Shown here: positions 7,929 to 17,649 of the stretch, in pieces
Layout: each line of letters starts with the position of its first letter
Position numbering within the stretch: position 1 is the first letter of the stretch
Assembly: GCF_015482775.1 (NCBI RefSeq)
Contig: NZ_CP058214.1
Span: forward strand, 3,214,501-3,278,500
Direction: 5' to 3'
Source of the DNA: Kaustia mangrovi
GTDB lineage: Bacteria > Pseudomonadota > Alphaproteobacteria > Rhizobiales > Im1
DNA length: 64,000 nucleotides
Notes under the pieces: model-generated
Seen by the model: only the letters and a program-made list of their open reading frames with translations
Told to the model about the DNA's origin: nothing
Database searches by the model: none
Made by a program: the position numbers and the translations under genes

Positions 7929-9283
7929 ATGTGTCCTTCTTTCGCGAACTGATCGAGCAGATTGTCGACCGCGGGCGCAACCTGACGCAGCTCTCGCTGC
8001 AGGGGACGGAACGCGCCGGGCGCATCGCCGAGCTGTCCCGCATGCTGATGTCCAGGCGCGGCGAATCCTCCGGCGTGGCGCTCGCCCAGCGCATCCTCAC
8101 CACCTATGAGCGCCTGGACGACGAGGGCAAGCTCGCCTTCTTCACCGTGCTCGCCGAGGAGTTCGCGCCCGACGCGGATGCGGTGCGCACGGCCGCGGAA
8201 CGGTATCTGGAGGAGCCGTCGGCGGCGGGCCTGGACGCGCTGTCGCGTGCCACCGAGCCGCCGCGCCAGGAGTTCTTCCGCCGCCTCAACCTGGCGCCGG
8301 AGGGAACCTCCGCCATGGTCGCCATGCGCGCCGATCTCCTGCGCTTCCTGCCGGAGAACCCGGAATTCAGGGCCGTGGACGACGACCTGGTCCATCTCTT
8401 CGGCTCGTGGTTCAACAGGGGGTTCCTCGTGCTCAGGCGGATCGACTGGTCCTCGCCCGCCAATATCCTGGAGAAGATCATCCAGTACGAGGCGGTTCAC
8501 CAGATCCAGGGCTGGGACGACCTGAAGCGCAGGCTCGACCCGCGCGACCGGCGCTGCTTCGCCTTCTTCCACCCCTCGCTCGTCGACGAGCCGCTGATCT
8601 TCGTGGAGGTCGCGCTCACCCACGAGATCCCGGGCTCGATCCATGCCCTTCTCAATCCTGTCGAGCACGATGCGGGCGACGAGCCGACGACGGCGGTCTT
8701 CTACTCCATCTCCAACTGCCAGAAGGGGCTGGCGCGGATCTCCTTCGGCAATTTCCTCATCAAGCAGGTGGTTACCGATCTCGCCCGCGAAATGCCGTCG
8801 CTGAAGACCTTCGTGACGCTCTCGCCGGTGCCCGGCTTCATGCGCTGGCTCGACCGCGAGCGCCATGCCGACGAGCCGGCCGTCCTGAACGCAGAGGAGG
8901 TGGAGACGCTGGCTCGCCTCGACGAGCCCGGCTGGCAGGAGGACGAGGAGGCCGTCCGCGCGCTGAAGCCGCTCGTGAGCGAGCTTGCGGCCCATTATTT
9001 CCTCAAGGAGAAGCGCCCGAACGGCCAGCCTCTCGACCCCGTGGCCCGGTTCCATCTCGGCAATGGCGCGCGGCTGGAGCGGATCAACTGGCTCGGCGAC
9101 ACCTCCGGGCGCGGCCTGCGGGAGGCGGCCGGCCTGATGGTCAACTATCTCTACGAGCTGAAGGATATCGAGAAGAACCACGAGGCCTATGCCGAGCAGG
9201 GCAAGGTCGTGGCCTCCGGCGCCGTCCAGAAGCTCGTCAGAAGCGAGCGTTCGAAACGCGCGCTGGTGGCCGCCGACGGCTAG
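7925..9283 (+). CDS. matA: malonyl-CoA decarboxylase
   Basis: Converts malonyl-CoA to acetyl-CoA and CO2, the final step of malonate use. The 452-aa protein has the helical MCD N-terminal domain (about residues 1-150) and the acetyltransferase-fold catalytic domain. The catalytic region shows the serine motif YSISNCQKGL and the histidine motif VARFHLGNGA, followed by the conserved MVNYLYELKDIEKNHEAY near the C-terminus. The ATG overlaps the matM stop by ATGA. As the only synthetase visible (matB) is frameshifted, this enzyme may depend on another source of malonyl-CoA unless the frameshift is an artefact. Confidence 0.93.
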   Translation: MNVSFFRELIEQIVDRGRNLTQLSLQGTERAGRIAELSRMLMSRRGESSGVALAQRILTTYERLDDEGKLAFFTVLAEEFAPDADAVRTAAERYLEEPSAAGLDALSRATEPPRQEFFRRLNLAPEGTSAMVAMRADLLRFLPENPEFRAVDDDLVHLFGSWFNRGFLVLRRIDWSSPANILEKIIQYEAVHQIQGWDDLKRRLDPRDRRCFAFFHPSLVDEPLIFVEVALTHEIPGSIHALLNPVEHDAGDEPTTAVFYSISNCQKGLARISFGNFLIKQVVTDLAREMPSLKTFVTLSPVPGFMRWLDRERHADEPAVLNAEEVETLARLDEPGWQEDEEAVRALKPLVSELAAHYFLKEKRPNGQPLDPVARFHLGNGARLERINWLGDTSGRGLREAAGLMVNYLYELKDIEKNHEAYAEQGKVVASGAVQKLVRSERSKRALVAADG

Positions 9284-9448
9284 GGCCTTCCGTTATCGGC
9301 CGGCCCCGTCACGAAACCGAGGCACGCCTGTCACAAAGCTGCACTAGGTTGCAGTTGTCCGGAAAGGTCGCCCAAAGGCTTTTCCGTTCGCTGCGACACT
9401 CTGATTACCTTGTGCCATGCCGGGTTTGACCGCCTGACCTCCAACCCC

Positions 9449-10675
9449 TCAACGGGTGCCCGGCATGGCTTCTTCTTTCGATCTGCCATTGACGGCCAGG
9501 AACTCGCCCATGCGGGCGAGCGCCTCCTCGATCTGTGCCATGTCGGCGGCGTAGGACAGCCGCAGATAGCCGCGCCCGTTCGCCCCGAAGCTCTCGCCGG
9601 GAATGAGCGCGATGTCGGCCTCCTCCAGAAGCCGCTCGGCGAGCTCCGCGCTGGAGAGCCCCGTGCCGGTCACGTTCGGAAAGGCGTAGAAGGCGCCGCC
9701 GGGAGCGCGGCAGGTGACGCCCGGCAGCGCGTTAAGGCCGGCGACGACCGCCTCCCGGCGTTCGGCGAAGGTCCGCCGGAACCGCTCGACTGGCTCGCGC
9801 GGGCCGGTGACCGCGGCAAGCCCTGCGATCTGGGCGACATTCGCCACGCAGGAATGGGTGATGGTAATGATCTTGCGGATCTGCGGCACGAGCGCCTTCG
9901 GCCAGACGCCGTAGCCGAGCCGCCAGCCCGTCATGGCGAAGGTCTTGCTCCAGCCGTCGAGCAGGATGACCCGGTCGCGTAAGGAAGGATAGGCGAGCAG
10001 GCTCGCGAAGTCGGCATCGTCATAGACGAGATGGCTGTAGATCTCGTCGGAGAGGACGGCGACATGGGGATGCGCCTCCAGCCCCGCCGCGAGCGCGTCG
10101 AGCTCGGCGCGCGGCACCACGCCGCCCGTCGGGTTGGCCGGGCTGTTGATGATGACGAGGCGGGTGGCGGGCGTGACGAGCGAGAGCACCTCTTCGGCGT
10201 CGAAGCCGAAATCGCGGTCCTCGCGGATCGGATAGGGCACCGCCTTCGCGCCGGAGAAGGCGATGGCCTCGCGATAGGGCGGGAAGCCCGGATCGGGATA
10301 GAGGATCTCCGCGCCCTCGCCGCCGAACAGCATGGCGGCGAGGAAGATCGTGACCTTGCCGCCCGGGACGATCACCACCTCGTCGGCATGCACGCCGACG
10401 CCGAACCGGCCCGTGAGGTCGGCGGCCACGGCCTCGCGCAGCGCCGGCATGCCGACCGGCGAGGTGTAACCGTGCGGTCCCTCGCGCGCGGCCTTTGCGG
10501 CGGCCTCCAGCACATGCCCGGGCGGATCGAAATCCGGCTGGCCGATGCCCAGGTTGATGATCGGTCGCCCGGCGGCCTTGAGCGCCAGCGCCCGGTCGAG
10601 GACGGCGAAGGCGCCCTCCTCCTCGATGCCCACGGCGCGGGGGTTGAGCGCGAAGCCTGTCATGTCGCCTCCCAT
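9449..10675 (-). CDS. PLP-dependent class I/II aminotransferase
   Basis: Fold-type I aminotransferase of the aspartate/aromatic group, about 408 aa. Visible motifs are NLGIGQPDFDPP near the N-terminus, the PLP-phosphate and ring contacts NSPANPTGG and SDEIYSHLVYDD, the Schiff-base lysine in LLDGWSKTFAMTGWRLGYG, and the C-terminal arginine in GYLRLSYA. Two tandem starts exist: ATG at 10675 and ATG at 10663, each preceded by its own GGAGGCGA(Y) site; 404 aa result from the second. It is divergent from the BDH2-like dehydrogenase. The substrate is not decided by sequence. Confidence 0.85.
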   Translation of the reverse strand: MGGDMTGFALNPRAVGIEEEGAFAVLDRALALKAAGRPIINLGIGQPDFDPPGHVLEAAAKAAREGPHGYTSPVGMPALREAVAADLTGRFGVGVHADEVVIVPGGKVTIFLAAMLFGGEGAEILYPDPGFPPYREAIAFSGAKAVPYPIREDRDFGFDAEEVLSLVTPATRLVIINSPANPTGGVVPRAELDALAAGLEAHPHVAVLSDEIYSHLVYDDADFASLLAYPSLRDRVILLDGWSKTFAMTGWRLGYGVWPKALVPQIRKIITITHSCVANVAQIAGLAAVTGPREPVERFRRTFAERREAVVAGLNALPGVTCRAPGGAFYAFPNVTGTGLSSAELAERLLEEADIALIPGESFGANGRGYLRLSYAADMAQIEEALARMGEFLAVNGRSKEEAMPGTR

Positions 10676-10717
10676 ATCGCCTCCCGGTTTCTGTCTTGTC
10701 CGGCGCCGGCACACTAA

Positions 10718-11638
<921 letters not shown>

Positions 11639-11658
11639 CCGGCGGGGCGACGGCTGTC

Positions 11659-12420
11659 GTGATCAATCGCTACGGATCGCTCGCCGCGGAGGTCTACCGT
11701 CTCGACAAGCCGGTGGGCCACTCCTTCGGGGATGTCGAGTTCTATCGCGAGCGGCTCGCGGGATGCCGCGGGCCTGTTCTGGAGCCGGCGGTCGGCACCG
11801 GACGCGTGCTCGTGCCGCTCCTGGAGGCGGGATACGATGTACGCGGTTTCGATACCTCGCCGGAGATGCTGGATCTGTGCCGCGCGGAATGCCGCGAGCG
11901 TGGCCTCGACGCCGATCTGAGCCTGCAGGGCTTTGCGGACTTCTCGTGCGATGCGGAGGTCGAGGCCGTGATCGTGCCGGCCGGGTCGTTCCAGCTCGTG
12001 ACCGATGCCGACGAGGCGCGCGCGATCCTCGCCCGGTTTCGCGAGGCGCTGGTGCCGGGCGGACGGCTGATCCTCGATCTCGATCCTCTGTCCGACCTTG
12101 CCGCGCCGCTGGCGCCCGCGCGCCACTGGGCGTCCGGCGAGGACCTCCTGACCCTGACAGTGTCGCCCGTGGAGACCGATTTCGTCCGCCAGACCTCCGT
12201 GTCCCATCTGCGCTACGAGCACTGGCGGGCCGGCCGGCTCGTCGCCGCCGAGATCGAGCTGTTCGCCCTGCGCTACTGGGGCGTGGTGGAATTCGAGCTC
12301 GCCCTGCGGGAGGCCGGGTTCACCGACATCGCGATCTCGGGCAATTACCGCCACGGCGTGGCGCCGGAGGCGGATGCGCGCATCGTCACCTTCGAGGCCT
12401 GCGCCGGTCGGGCCGGCTGA
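11659..12420 (+). CDS. class I SAM-dependent methyltransferase (253 aa)
   Basis: Rossmann-fold methyltransferase. The SAM-binding motif I is VLEPAVGTGRVLVPLLEAGY, followed by the acidic motif II (GFDTSPEMLDLCRAE) and the post-motif GGRLILDLDPL. The start is a GTG at 11659 (VINRYGSLAAEVYRLDKPVG), 20 bp after the dehydrogenase stop; no ATG suits. The Y..LA.VY...KP.G....D..FY opening is common to methyltransferases of the YdcL/methyltransf_25 kind. The substrate is unknown. Confidence 0.8.
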   Translation: MINRYGSLAAEVYRLDKPVGHSFGDVEFYRERLAGCRGPVLEPAVGTGRVLVPLLEAGYDVRGFDTSPEMLDLCRAECRERGLDADLSLQGFADFSCDAEVEAVIVPAGSFQLVTDADEARAILARFREALVPGGRLILDLDPLSDLAAPLAPARHWASGEDLLTLTVSPVETDFVRQTSVSHLRYEHWRAGRLVAAEIELFALRYWGVVEFELALREAGFTDIAISGNYRHGVAPEADARIVTFEACAGRAG

Positions 12421-12435
12421 TCGTGGAGGGGCCGA

Positions 12436-13428
12436 ATGGTGCAAGATCGCGAGGCTTGCCCGAAAGTCCGCGCGCTGAGCGTCCGCCTGCTCCGCGTGCT
12501 GGCCGTCCTGACGGTTATTGCGATGCCTGACCCCCTTCGGGCGGAGACCTTGACGATTCCCGGGCCGGAGGGGCCCCTGGAAGGCGAGATGATCCTCGTG
12601 CCGGAGGCCCGTGCGGGCGTCGTCATCGTGCCGGGCTCCGGCCCTGTCGACCGGGACGGCAACGGCCCGATGGGCTTGAGGAGCGACAGCTACAAGCTGC
12701 TCGCGGACGGCCTGTCGCGGGCCGGGGTGAGCACGCTCAGGATCGACAAGCGGGGTTTTTTCGGCAGTGCCGGCGCTGTTGCCGATCCGGAGGACGTGAC
12801 GATCGCCGCCTATGCGGAGGATGCCGGGCGCTGGCTCTCCGCCTTCGCCGACAAGGCCGGGTTGCCCTGCGTCTGGCTTGCCGGCCACAGCGAGGGCGGG
12901 CTCGTCGCGCTGGTGGCCGCCGCACAGGGCAACGAGCCTTGCGGCCTTATCCTGCTGGCGACGCCGGGCCGGCCGCTCGGCGTTCTCATGCGCGAGCAGT
13001 TCCGGGCCAATCCGGCCAATGCGCCCTATCTGGAGGAGCTCGACGGATTGGTCGCGGCGCTGGAGCGTGGCGAGACGCGCGATCCCGACACCGTCAGCGC
13101 GCCGCTCAGGCCGCTGTTCCGTCCGGGGCTTCAGCGCTACATGACCCAGCTTTTCGATTACGATCCGGCCGCGATAGCGAGCGGCATCGAGATGCCCGTC
13201 CTCATCCTGCAGGGCGAGACGGATATTCAGGTCCGGCCGCAGGATGCGAGGCGGCTGTCGGAGGCCATGCCGCAGGCGCGGCTGGTGCTCCTGCCGGGCG
13301 TCACCCACATGCTCAAGACGGGCGTTCCCGGCGAGCCGCTTGCCACCTACACCGATCCGGGGCTGCCGCTCGACCCCGCCGTCGCGCGCACGATTGCCGA
13401 CTTCGTCGGGGCGACACAGGGGCCGTAG
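12436..13428 (+). CDS. exported alpha/beta hydrolase (330 aa)
   Basis: Probable periplasmic esterase or peptidase-like hydrolase. The N-terminus (residues 1-35) has an arginine-rich then hydrophobic stretch, LRVLAVLTVIAMPDPLRA, that looks like a signal peptide. The fold then shows VVIVPGSGPVDRDGN (oxyanion strand), the nucleophile elbow LAGHSEGG (serine near residue 155), the late acid in LILQGETDIQV and the catalytic histidine in LPGVTHMLK, so the triad is complete. It starts 15 bp after the methyltransferase and ends 16 bp from the convergent histidine kinase. The substrate is unknown. Confidence 0.82.
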   Translation: MVQDREACPKVRALSVRLLRVLAVLTVIAMPDPLRAETLTIPGPEGPLEGEMILVPEARAGVVIVPGSGPVDRDGNGPMGLRSDSYKLLADGLSRAGVSTLRIDKRGFFGSAGAVADPEDVTIAAYAEDAGRWLSAFADKAGLPCVWLAGHSEGGLVALVAAAQGNEPCGLILLATPGRPLGVLMREQFRANPANAPYLEELDGLVAALERGETRDPDTVSAPLRPLFRPGLQRYMTQLFDYDPAAIASGIEMPVLILQGETDIQVRPQDARRLSEAMPQARLVLLPGVTHMLKTGVPGEPLATYTDPGLPLDPAVARTIADFVGATQGP

Positions 13429-13444
13429 GGACGGCGCAGGCGCC

Positions 13445-16276
13445 TCACCCCGCCAGAACGCGTGTCGTGGGGAAGGTGATCTCCACCAGCGTGCCGCGCC
13501 TGGGCTCGCTGGAAATGGAGAAGGCGGCGCGGTTGGCCTCGGTGAGCGCCTTGGTGAGCGGCAGGCCGAGGCCGGTGCCCGGCACCTCGCGCTCGCGGTT
13601 GGTGGTGCCGACACGCTGGAAGGGCTCGAGCGCCTGGGTCAGCTCGGTGCCCGTCATGCCGATGCCGGTATCCTTGACCCTGAGCTTCACCTCGCCCTGG
13701 TCCGTCATCTCCATGGAGACGATCACCTGGCCGCCCGGCTCGGTGAACTTGATAGCGTTGGAGAGGAGGTTGAGAATGATCTGGCGCATGCTGCGCTGGT
13801 CGGCGACGACGGCCGGCAGCCGCTTCGGCCGGCTGGTGCGCACGAGCACGCGGCCCTCGCGCGCCTGGTCCTCCATGATGTGGATGCACTGCTCCACCAT
13901 GTCGGGCATGTCCACCGCGGTGAAATTCAGCTCGAATTTGCCGGCCTCCACCTTGGAGAGGTCGAGCAGGTCGTTGATCAGGCTGAGCAGATGCTCGCCG
14001 CTCGTGTGGATGTCGGTGATGTAGCCCTTGTACTTGGCATTCCCGATGGGGCCGAAGCGTTCCGCCTTCATCACCTCCGAGAAGCCCAGAATGGCATTGA
14101 GCGGCGTTCTGAGCTCGTGGCTGATATTGGCGAGGAACTCCGATTTCTGCGCGCTCGCCTGCTCCGCCGCCTCCTTGGCCGCGCGCAGCTCCGCCTCCGT
14201 CGTCTTCCACTGGGTGATGTCGCGCATCACCGCGCAGAAGCGCAATTGCGCCTCGCCGGTCTCGTCCGGCTCGACCGGCGCGATGGTGAGGAAGAGCGGG
14301 ATTTCCCCGCCCTGGCGCTCGACGGCCGTCACTTCGCGGCCATCGTTGAAGACGGAGGCAAGCCCGCTGCCGGTCAGCGCGGAGAGATAGCCCTTCAGCG
14401 TCTCGCGGCTCTCCGCCGTCAGAAGTTGCGAGAAGGGCTCGCCGATCACATTGGCGGCGTCATGGCCGAAGATCGCCTGGGCGCCGGCGTTGAAGCTCAA
14501 TATGCGGCCCTCGCCGTCGAGCATGACGATGCCGTCCGTCGCGGTCTCCAGAATGGCCCGGAGCGCCTTGTCGCCTGCCGTCCAGCCTGTCTTCGCGGCC
14601 GTTTCGGGGGCGGGCTGCGGCCCGGGCACGAGCACGACCATCTCCGCCGGCGCACCGTCCCAGACGATGGCTGCGCGGCGCGGCAGAACGGTCTCCGCCC
14701 CGCCGTCCGGCAGGGCTGGCGTCCAGGGGGCGTCGCCCGCCGGCAATCCGGGCGCGATCTCGTCGAGCGTGCCGGACGGGCGGGTGCCGAAGAAGGCGGC
14801 GGCGGCGCTGTTGGCCGCCAGAAGGGCGCCGTCGCGATGGATGAGAACCGGATAGGGGACGGCGTCCAGCAGTGCCGCCATGGCCTTGCCGGGCGCCGGC
14901 ATGGCGGGCTCGGAGACGGTCTCCCGCATGCGGCTTTCGGCGGCGGTGGACGCTTTCTCCGCATGCCCGCCGGGTTCGGGGGGCGGTATGTCCTGCGTAC
15001 TGGAAAGCGTGCGGCCGATCGCGGCGAAGATCTCCGCATCCTCGGGGCTGAGCGTGCCCGCCTTCGGAGCGGCCGCCGGCGGCGACGCGGGCAGCCTGTT
15101 GTCGTTATGGGCGGGGGTGGCGTTGTCGGCGGCGTCGCGGTCCGGTGCCGGTGTGGCGTCCCGCGGCGCCTCGCCCTCCTCCGGTGCCGGTTCCGCCTCC
15201 GGCGCGGCTGCGGCCCGGGCACCGATGCCGCGATATCCGGCGAGCCCGCCGCCCGCCGCGATAACGGGAACCGCGCTCAGGCAGATGGGCGCGACGCGTT
15301 TGCCGGCGCGCCAGTCGACGACGGCCCGCCAGGCCTCGGCCGCCTCCAGCGCGTCGGCGATGCGCCCGTCGGGGTCGAGCCCGTAGCGCGTGGCGAGCGT
15401 GGCCCAGTCGAGCCCTTCCAGCGCGCGCGGCGCGAGGCCGGTCGCCGTCTCGATGCCGGCGGAGATCTCCGACAGCCGCAGGTCGCCGTCGAGCTCGAAG
15501 GTGAAGTCGGCGGCGGCGGCGACGAAATCCGCCAGCCGTTCCGCATTGGCGCTGAGCCGCCGCTCGAGGCCGCGCCGGTCGGTGACGTCGTCCAGCGTCA
15601 GCAGGAAGTCGCTCGCGCTGCCCCGTCCGCGGCCGAGGCGGCGCAGGTCGAAGCGCAATTCGCGCGGCCCGAAGCGCGTCTGCGCGATCCGGATCTCGCT
15701 CACGGTGCCTGCGGAGGCACAGCGCGCCATCAGGCGATCCGCCGTGCGGTCGTCGCCCGCCAGATCGGCGAGCGTGGCGCGCAATGCCGCGGGAACGAGT
15801 TCGCAGGCCTGGGGATTGGCATAGACGATCTCGCCGTCGCGGCCGACGGTCAGGAGCGCCAGGGGCAGGGCGTCGGCGATCTGCGACAGCCGCTCCGGCG
15901 CCGGGGGCGCTGCGGTATCCTTGCGGGTGTCGCCGACCACGAGGACGCCGTCCCGCCCGTCGCTCAGCGTATGGCCGAAGCACTGCGCGCGGACCGGCTC
16001 GCCGAGCGGGGTGGAGGGGAAGGACAGGATCTCCGCGCTCGCCTCGCCCGGCCTCAGCCGCCCTGTCAGTTCCAGAATGCGGGCGACGCCGGGCTCGGTC
16101 CGGTCGAAGGTGCGGTCCACGAGGTCGAACAGCGTATCGACGCCGAGGGCGGCGAGGCCCGCCTCATTGGCCCAGACGATGCGCGCGCGAGCCCCGTCCC
16201 ACAGCCAGACAGGGGCCTCGGAGTCCTGCAGCGCCTCCAGGCTTGCCGGGGGTCGGTCGCTTGCCACGTGTCCCAT
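13445..16276 (-). CDS. multi-PAS sensor histidine kinase, PleC/DivJ/PdhS-like (943 aa)
   Basis: Large cytoplasmic sensor kinase without obvious membrane helices. PAS-like segments lie near residues 15-110, 135-260, 290-400, 490-560 and 575-700. A proline/alanine-rich linker of about 120 residues (near 355-475) interrupts them. The last PAS (DGIVMLDGEGRILSFN) leads into the phosphoacceptor helix FLANISHELRTPLNAILGFS (histidine near residue 730), and the ATPase part shows MRQIILNLLSNAIKF, VKDTGIGM and GTGLGLPLTKAL. The segment between H-box and N-box (KGYITDIHTSGEHLLSLIND) is typical of alphaproteobacterial DivK-linked cell-cycle kinases, so a PdhS-type role is likely but not proven. Confidence 0.8.
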   Translation of the reverse strand: MGHVASDRPPASLEALQDSEAPVWLWDGARARIVWANEAGLAALGVDTLFDLVDRTFDRTEPGVARILELTGRLRPGEASAEILSFPSTPLGEPVRAQCFGHTLSDGRDGVLVVGDTRKDTAAPPAPERLSQIADALPLALLTVGRDGEIVYANPQACELVPAALRATLADLAGDDRTADRLMARCASAGTVSEIRIAQTRFGPRELRFDLRRLGRGRGSASDFLLTLDDVTDRRGLERRLSANAERLADFVAAAADFTFELDGDLRLSEISAGIETATGLAPRALEGLDWATLATRYGLDPDGRIADALEAAEAWRAVVDWRAGKRVAPICLSAVPVIAAGGGLAGYRGIGARAAAAPEAEPAPEEGEAPRDATPAPDRDAADNATPAHNDNRLPASPPAAAPKAGTLSPEDAEIFAAIGRTLSSTQDIPPPEPGGHAEKASTAAESRMRETVSEPAMPAPGKAMAALLDAVPYPVLIHRDGALLAANSAAAAFFGTRPSGTLDEIAPGLPAGDAPWTPALPDGGAETVLPRRAAIVWDGAPAEMVVLVPGPQPAPETAAKTGWTAGDKALRAILETATDGIVMLDGEGRILSFNAGAQAIFGHDAANVIGEPFSQLLTAESRETLKGYLSALTGSGLASVFNDGREVTAVERQGGEIPLFLTIAPVEPDETGEAQLRFCAVMRDITQWKTTEAELRAAKEAAEQASAQKSEFLANISHELRTPLNAILGFSEVMKAERFGPIGNAKYKGYITDIHTSGEHLLSLINDLLDLSKVEAGKFELNFTAVDMPDMVEQCIHIMEDQAREGRVLVRTSRPKRLPAVVADQRSMRQIILNLLSNAIKFTEPGGQVIVSMEMTDQGEVKLRVKDTGIGMTGTELTQALEPFQRVGTTNREREVPGTGLGLPLTKALTEANRAAFSISSEPRRGTLVEITFPTTRVLAG

Positions 16277-16430
16277 GCTCCTCGTCGGCCGGGCGGGCCG
16301 ATACCGCTCCGCCCCGGATTTTCCAGCGAAAGGATAAGCATAGGCCGCTCCGGGCGTCCACTGGGAAACCGGCGGAAAGCCGGCAGGAAATGTGTCTTCT
16401 GGTTAATGATTGTGCGACGCACCATTATTG

Positions 16431-16470
16431 TTGCAATGCAGCAATTTTGGTCATATATTGTGTGTTGCAG
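16431..16470. promoter_or_regulatory. TGC-rich candidate PhaR operator upstream of phasin
   Basis: TTGCAATGCAGCAA at 16431-16444 (TTGC-N6-GCAA) and GTTGCAG at 16464-16470 lie about 80-120 bp upstream of the phasin ATG. TGC/GCA-rich operators are recognised by PhaR, the usual phasin repressor in alphaproteobacteria. No phaR gene is in the window, so this is an inference. Confidence 0.35.
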
Positions 16471-16548
16471 AATTGAAATCCATGTGCGCGAGACTGCTTG
16501 CGCCTCGAGGTGCGGGTGGTCCCGCACGAATTCGAAAGGGAGACCGTC

Positions 16549-17031
16549 ATGAGCGACGCAGGCAAGGCGAAGGCGCAGACCCAGGCGAAGGCTTCCACGA
16601 CGAAGGACACCGCGGCCAAGGTCGCCGACATGCCGGAAGAGGCGAAGGCGGTGGCGGAGAAGTCCGTCGAGCAGGCCAGGGAAACGCTCGAGAAGGTCAA
16701 CACGGCTGCGAACGAGAATGTGAAGGTCTTCGACGAGACCGCCACGGCGCTGAAGGACGGGACGTCGGAGTTCCAGATGAAGATGGTGGAGATGGCGCAG
16801 GCCAATCTCGATGCCGGCTTCGAGCATGCGCGCAAGCTCATGTCCGCGAAGGATCCCAAGACCGCCTTCGAGCTTCAGGAGGCGTTCCTGCGCGACCGGG
16901 CGCAGACCATGACGCGCCAGATGCAGGAGCTCGGCACCATGTCCATGCAGCTCGCCGAGACCGTGGCGAAGCCGATGCAGGACAGCGTCACGAAGTCCTT
17001 CGACGAGATGCGCAAGACCTTCACCCTGTAA
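16549..17031 (+). CDS. phaP: phasin (polyhydroxyalkanoate granule-associated protein)
   Basis: Small amphipathic helical protein (160 aa) that coats PHA granules. The N-terminal 40 residues are lysine/alanine/threonine-rich. The phasin core from about residue 45 has the long heptad-like helices EDMPEEAKAVAEK-type and FQMKMVEMAQANLDAGFEHA, then LQEAFLRDRAQTMTRQMQEL and the C-terminal TKSFDEMRKTFTL. The ATG at 16549 follows GAAAGGGAG. The gene is monocistronic, closed by a strong terminator at 17109. The TGC-rich upstream region hints at PhaR control. Confidence 0.88.
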   Translation: MSDAGKAKAQTQAKASTTKDTAAKVADMPEEAKAVAEKSVEQARETLEKVNTAANENVKVFDETATALKDGTSEFQMKMVEMAQANLDAGFEHARKLMSAKDPKTAFELQEAFLRDRAQTMTRQMQELGTMSMQLAETVAKPMQDSVTKSFDEMRKTFTL

Positions 17032-17108
17032 GTCGGGGCGGAGGGTCGCACGGAAAGTCCGGGCCAGCCGGCGGGGCGAGAACGTCCCGCGTCGGCGGCC
17101 CGCGTGAG

Positions 17109-17146
17109 CAGGGCCGGCCCGGAGACGGGCTGGCCCTTGCGTTTTT
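17109..17146 (+). terminator. Rho-independent terminator after phasin
   Basis: GGGCCGGCCCG (17111-17121) pairs with CGGGCTGGCCC (17126-17136) across a GAGA loop with one G-U pair, followed by TTGCGTTTTT. It lies about 80 bp after the phasin stop. Confidence 0.85.
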
Positions 17147-17293
17147 GATCCTGCAGGGTGCCACAGCCCATTGACGCGGCGGTCTCGGGGCGGTACCTCA
17201 TGACCGCCTTGGAGCTTCGGTGCGGCGACGCCTTGCAATGGCCGCGCGATGACCGTAATTTGCGGCGCATCGAAGCCTCCCGAGAGGCCCTGT

Positions 17294-17370
17294 GCAGCTG
17301 TAGCTCAGTTGGTTAGAGCGCCTGATTGTGGATCAGGAGGTCGCTGGTTCGAATCCAGCCAGCTGTACCA
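17294..17370 (+). tRNA. tRNA-His (GTG anticodon)
   Basis: Complete 77-nt cloverleaf with CCA encoded. The acceptor strand GCAGCTG pairs with CAGCTGT (one G-U). The D-arm is GCTCAGTTGGTTAGAGC. The anticodon stem CCTGA/TCAGG carries loop TTGTGGA with anticodon GTG, and the T-arm is GCTGG-TTCGAAT-CCAGC. The discriminator is A73 and the extra 5' G(-1) of most tRNA-His is not supported by pairing, matching the variant known from a subset of alphaproteobacteria. Its 3' part serves as the integration site of the element that follows. Confidence 0.95.
17322..17370 (+). other. attL (49-bp direct repeat inside tRNA-His)
   Basis: Runs from the anticodon stem to the encoded CCA and recurs without a mismatch at 27120-27168. 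The element re-creates nothing here: the intact tRNA lies on the left, so the gene still functions after insertion. Confidence 0.92.
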
Positions 17371-17427
17371 AATTTCCCCAATGTTTCCAATTGCATAGCG
17401 GAATTCTGCTGAATGCCGATTTCTGCG

Positions 17428-17452
17428 TATGCATAAGGATATGCATAAATGG
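17428..17452. repeat. TATGCATAA repeats near the left end (candidate integrase/excisionase arm sites)
   Basis: TATGCATAA at 17428-17436 is followed 3 nt later by TATGCATAAATGG at 17440-17452. The same 13-mer occurs near the other end at 26983-26995, just upstream of the integrase. Matching short repeats near both ends of a tyrosine-integrase element suggest arm-type or excisionase binding sites. Confidence 0.5.
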
Positions 17453-17578
17453 TGCGGTAATACGGTGCTGTGTTTGGTCGATGTTGAGCAATGTTCGGCA
17501 AGGGGCTTGCATCGCCGGGCAGGGCGCATATGTTGATAGGTGGCCAGGCTGAGTGACAATCAGCCGAACTCCTTTTCG

Positions 17579-17619
17579 AAGGGTGGTTCCGCGGGAAACC
17601 GGGACCGCCCTTTGTCGTT
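17579..17619 (+). terminator. Hairpin with weak terminator features before the AlpA gene
   Basis: GGGTGGTTCC (17581-17590) can pair, with G-U pairs, to GGGACCGCCC (17601-17610), followed by TTTGTCGTT. It may stop tRNA-side transcription from entering the element. The rest of the 279-bp stretch 17371-17649 holds the TATGCATAA repeats and no convincing gene. Confidence 0.35.
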
Positions 17620-17649
17620 CATGGTGGTCCCATAATATGGAGATCGCCA

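Noticed and set aside
9284-9448. Small gene or RNA between matA and the aminotransferase
   Set aside because: No start with ribosome site, no stable hairpin with T-run; nothing supportable.
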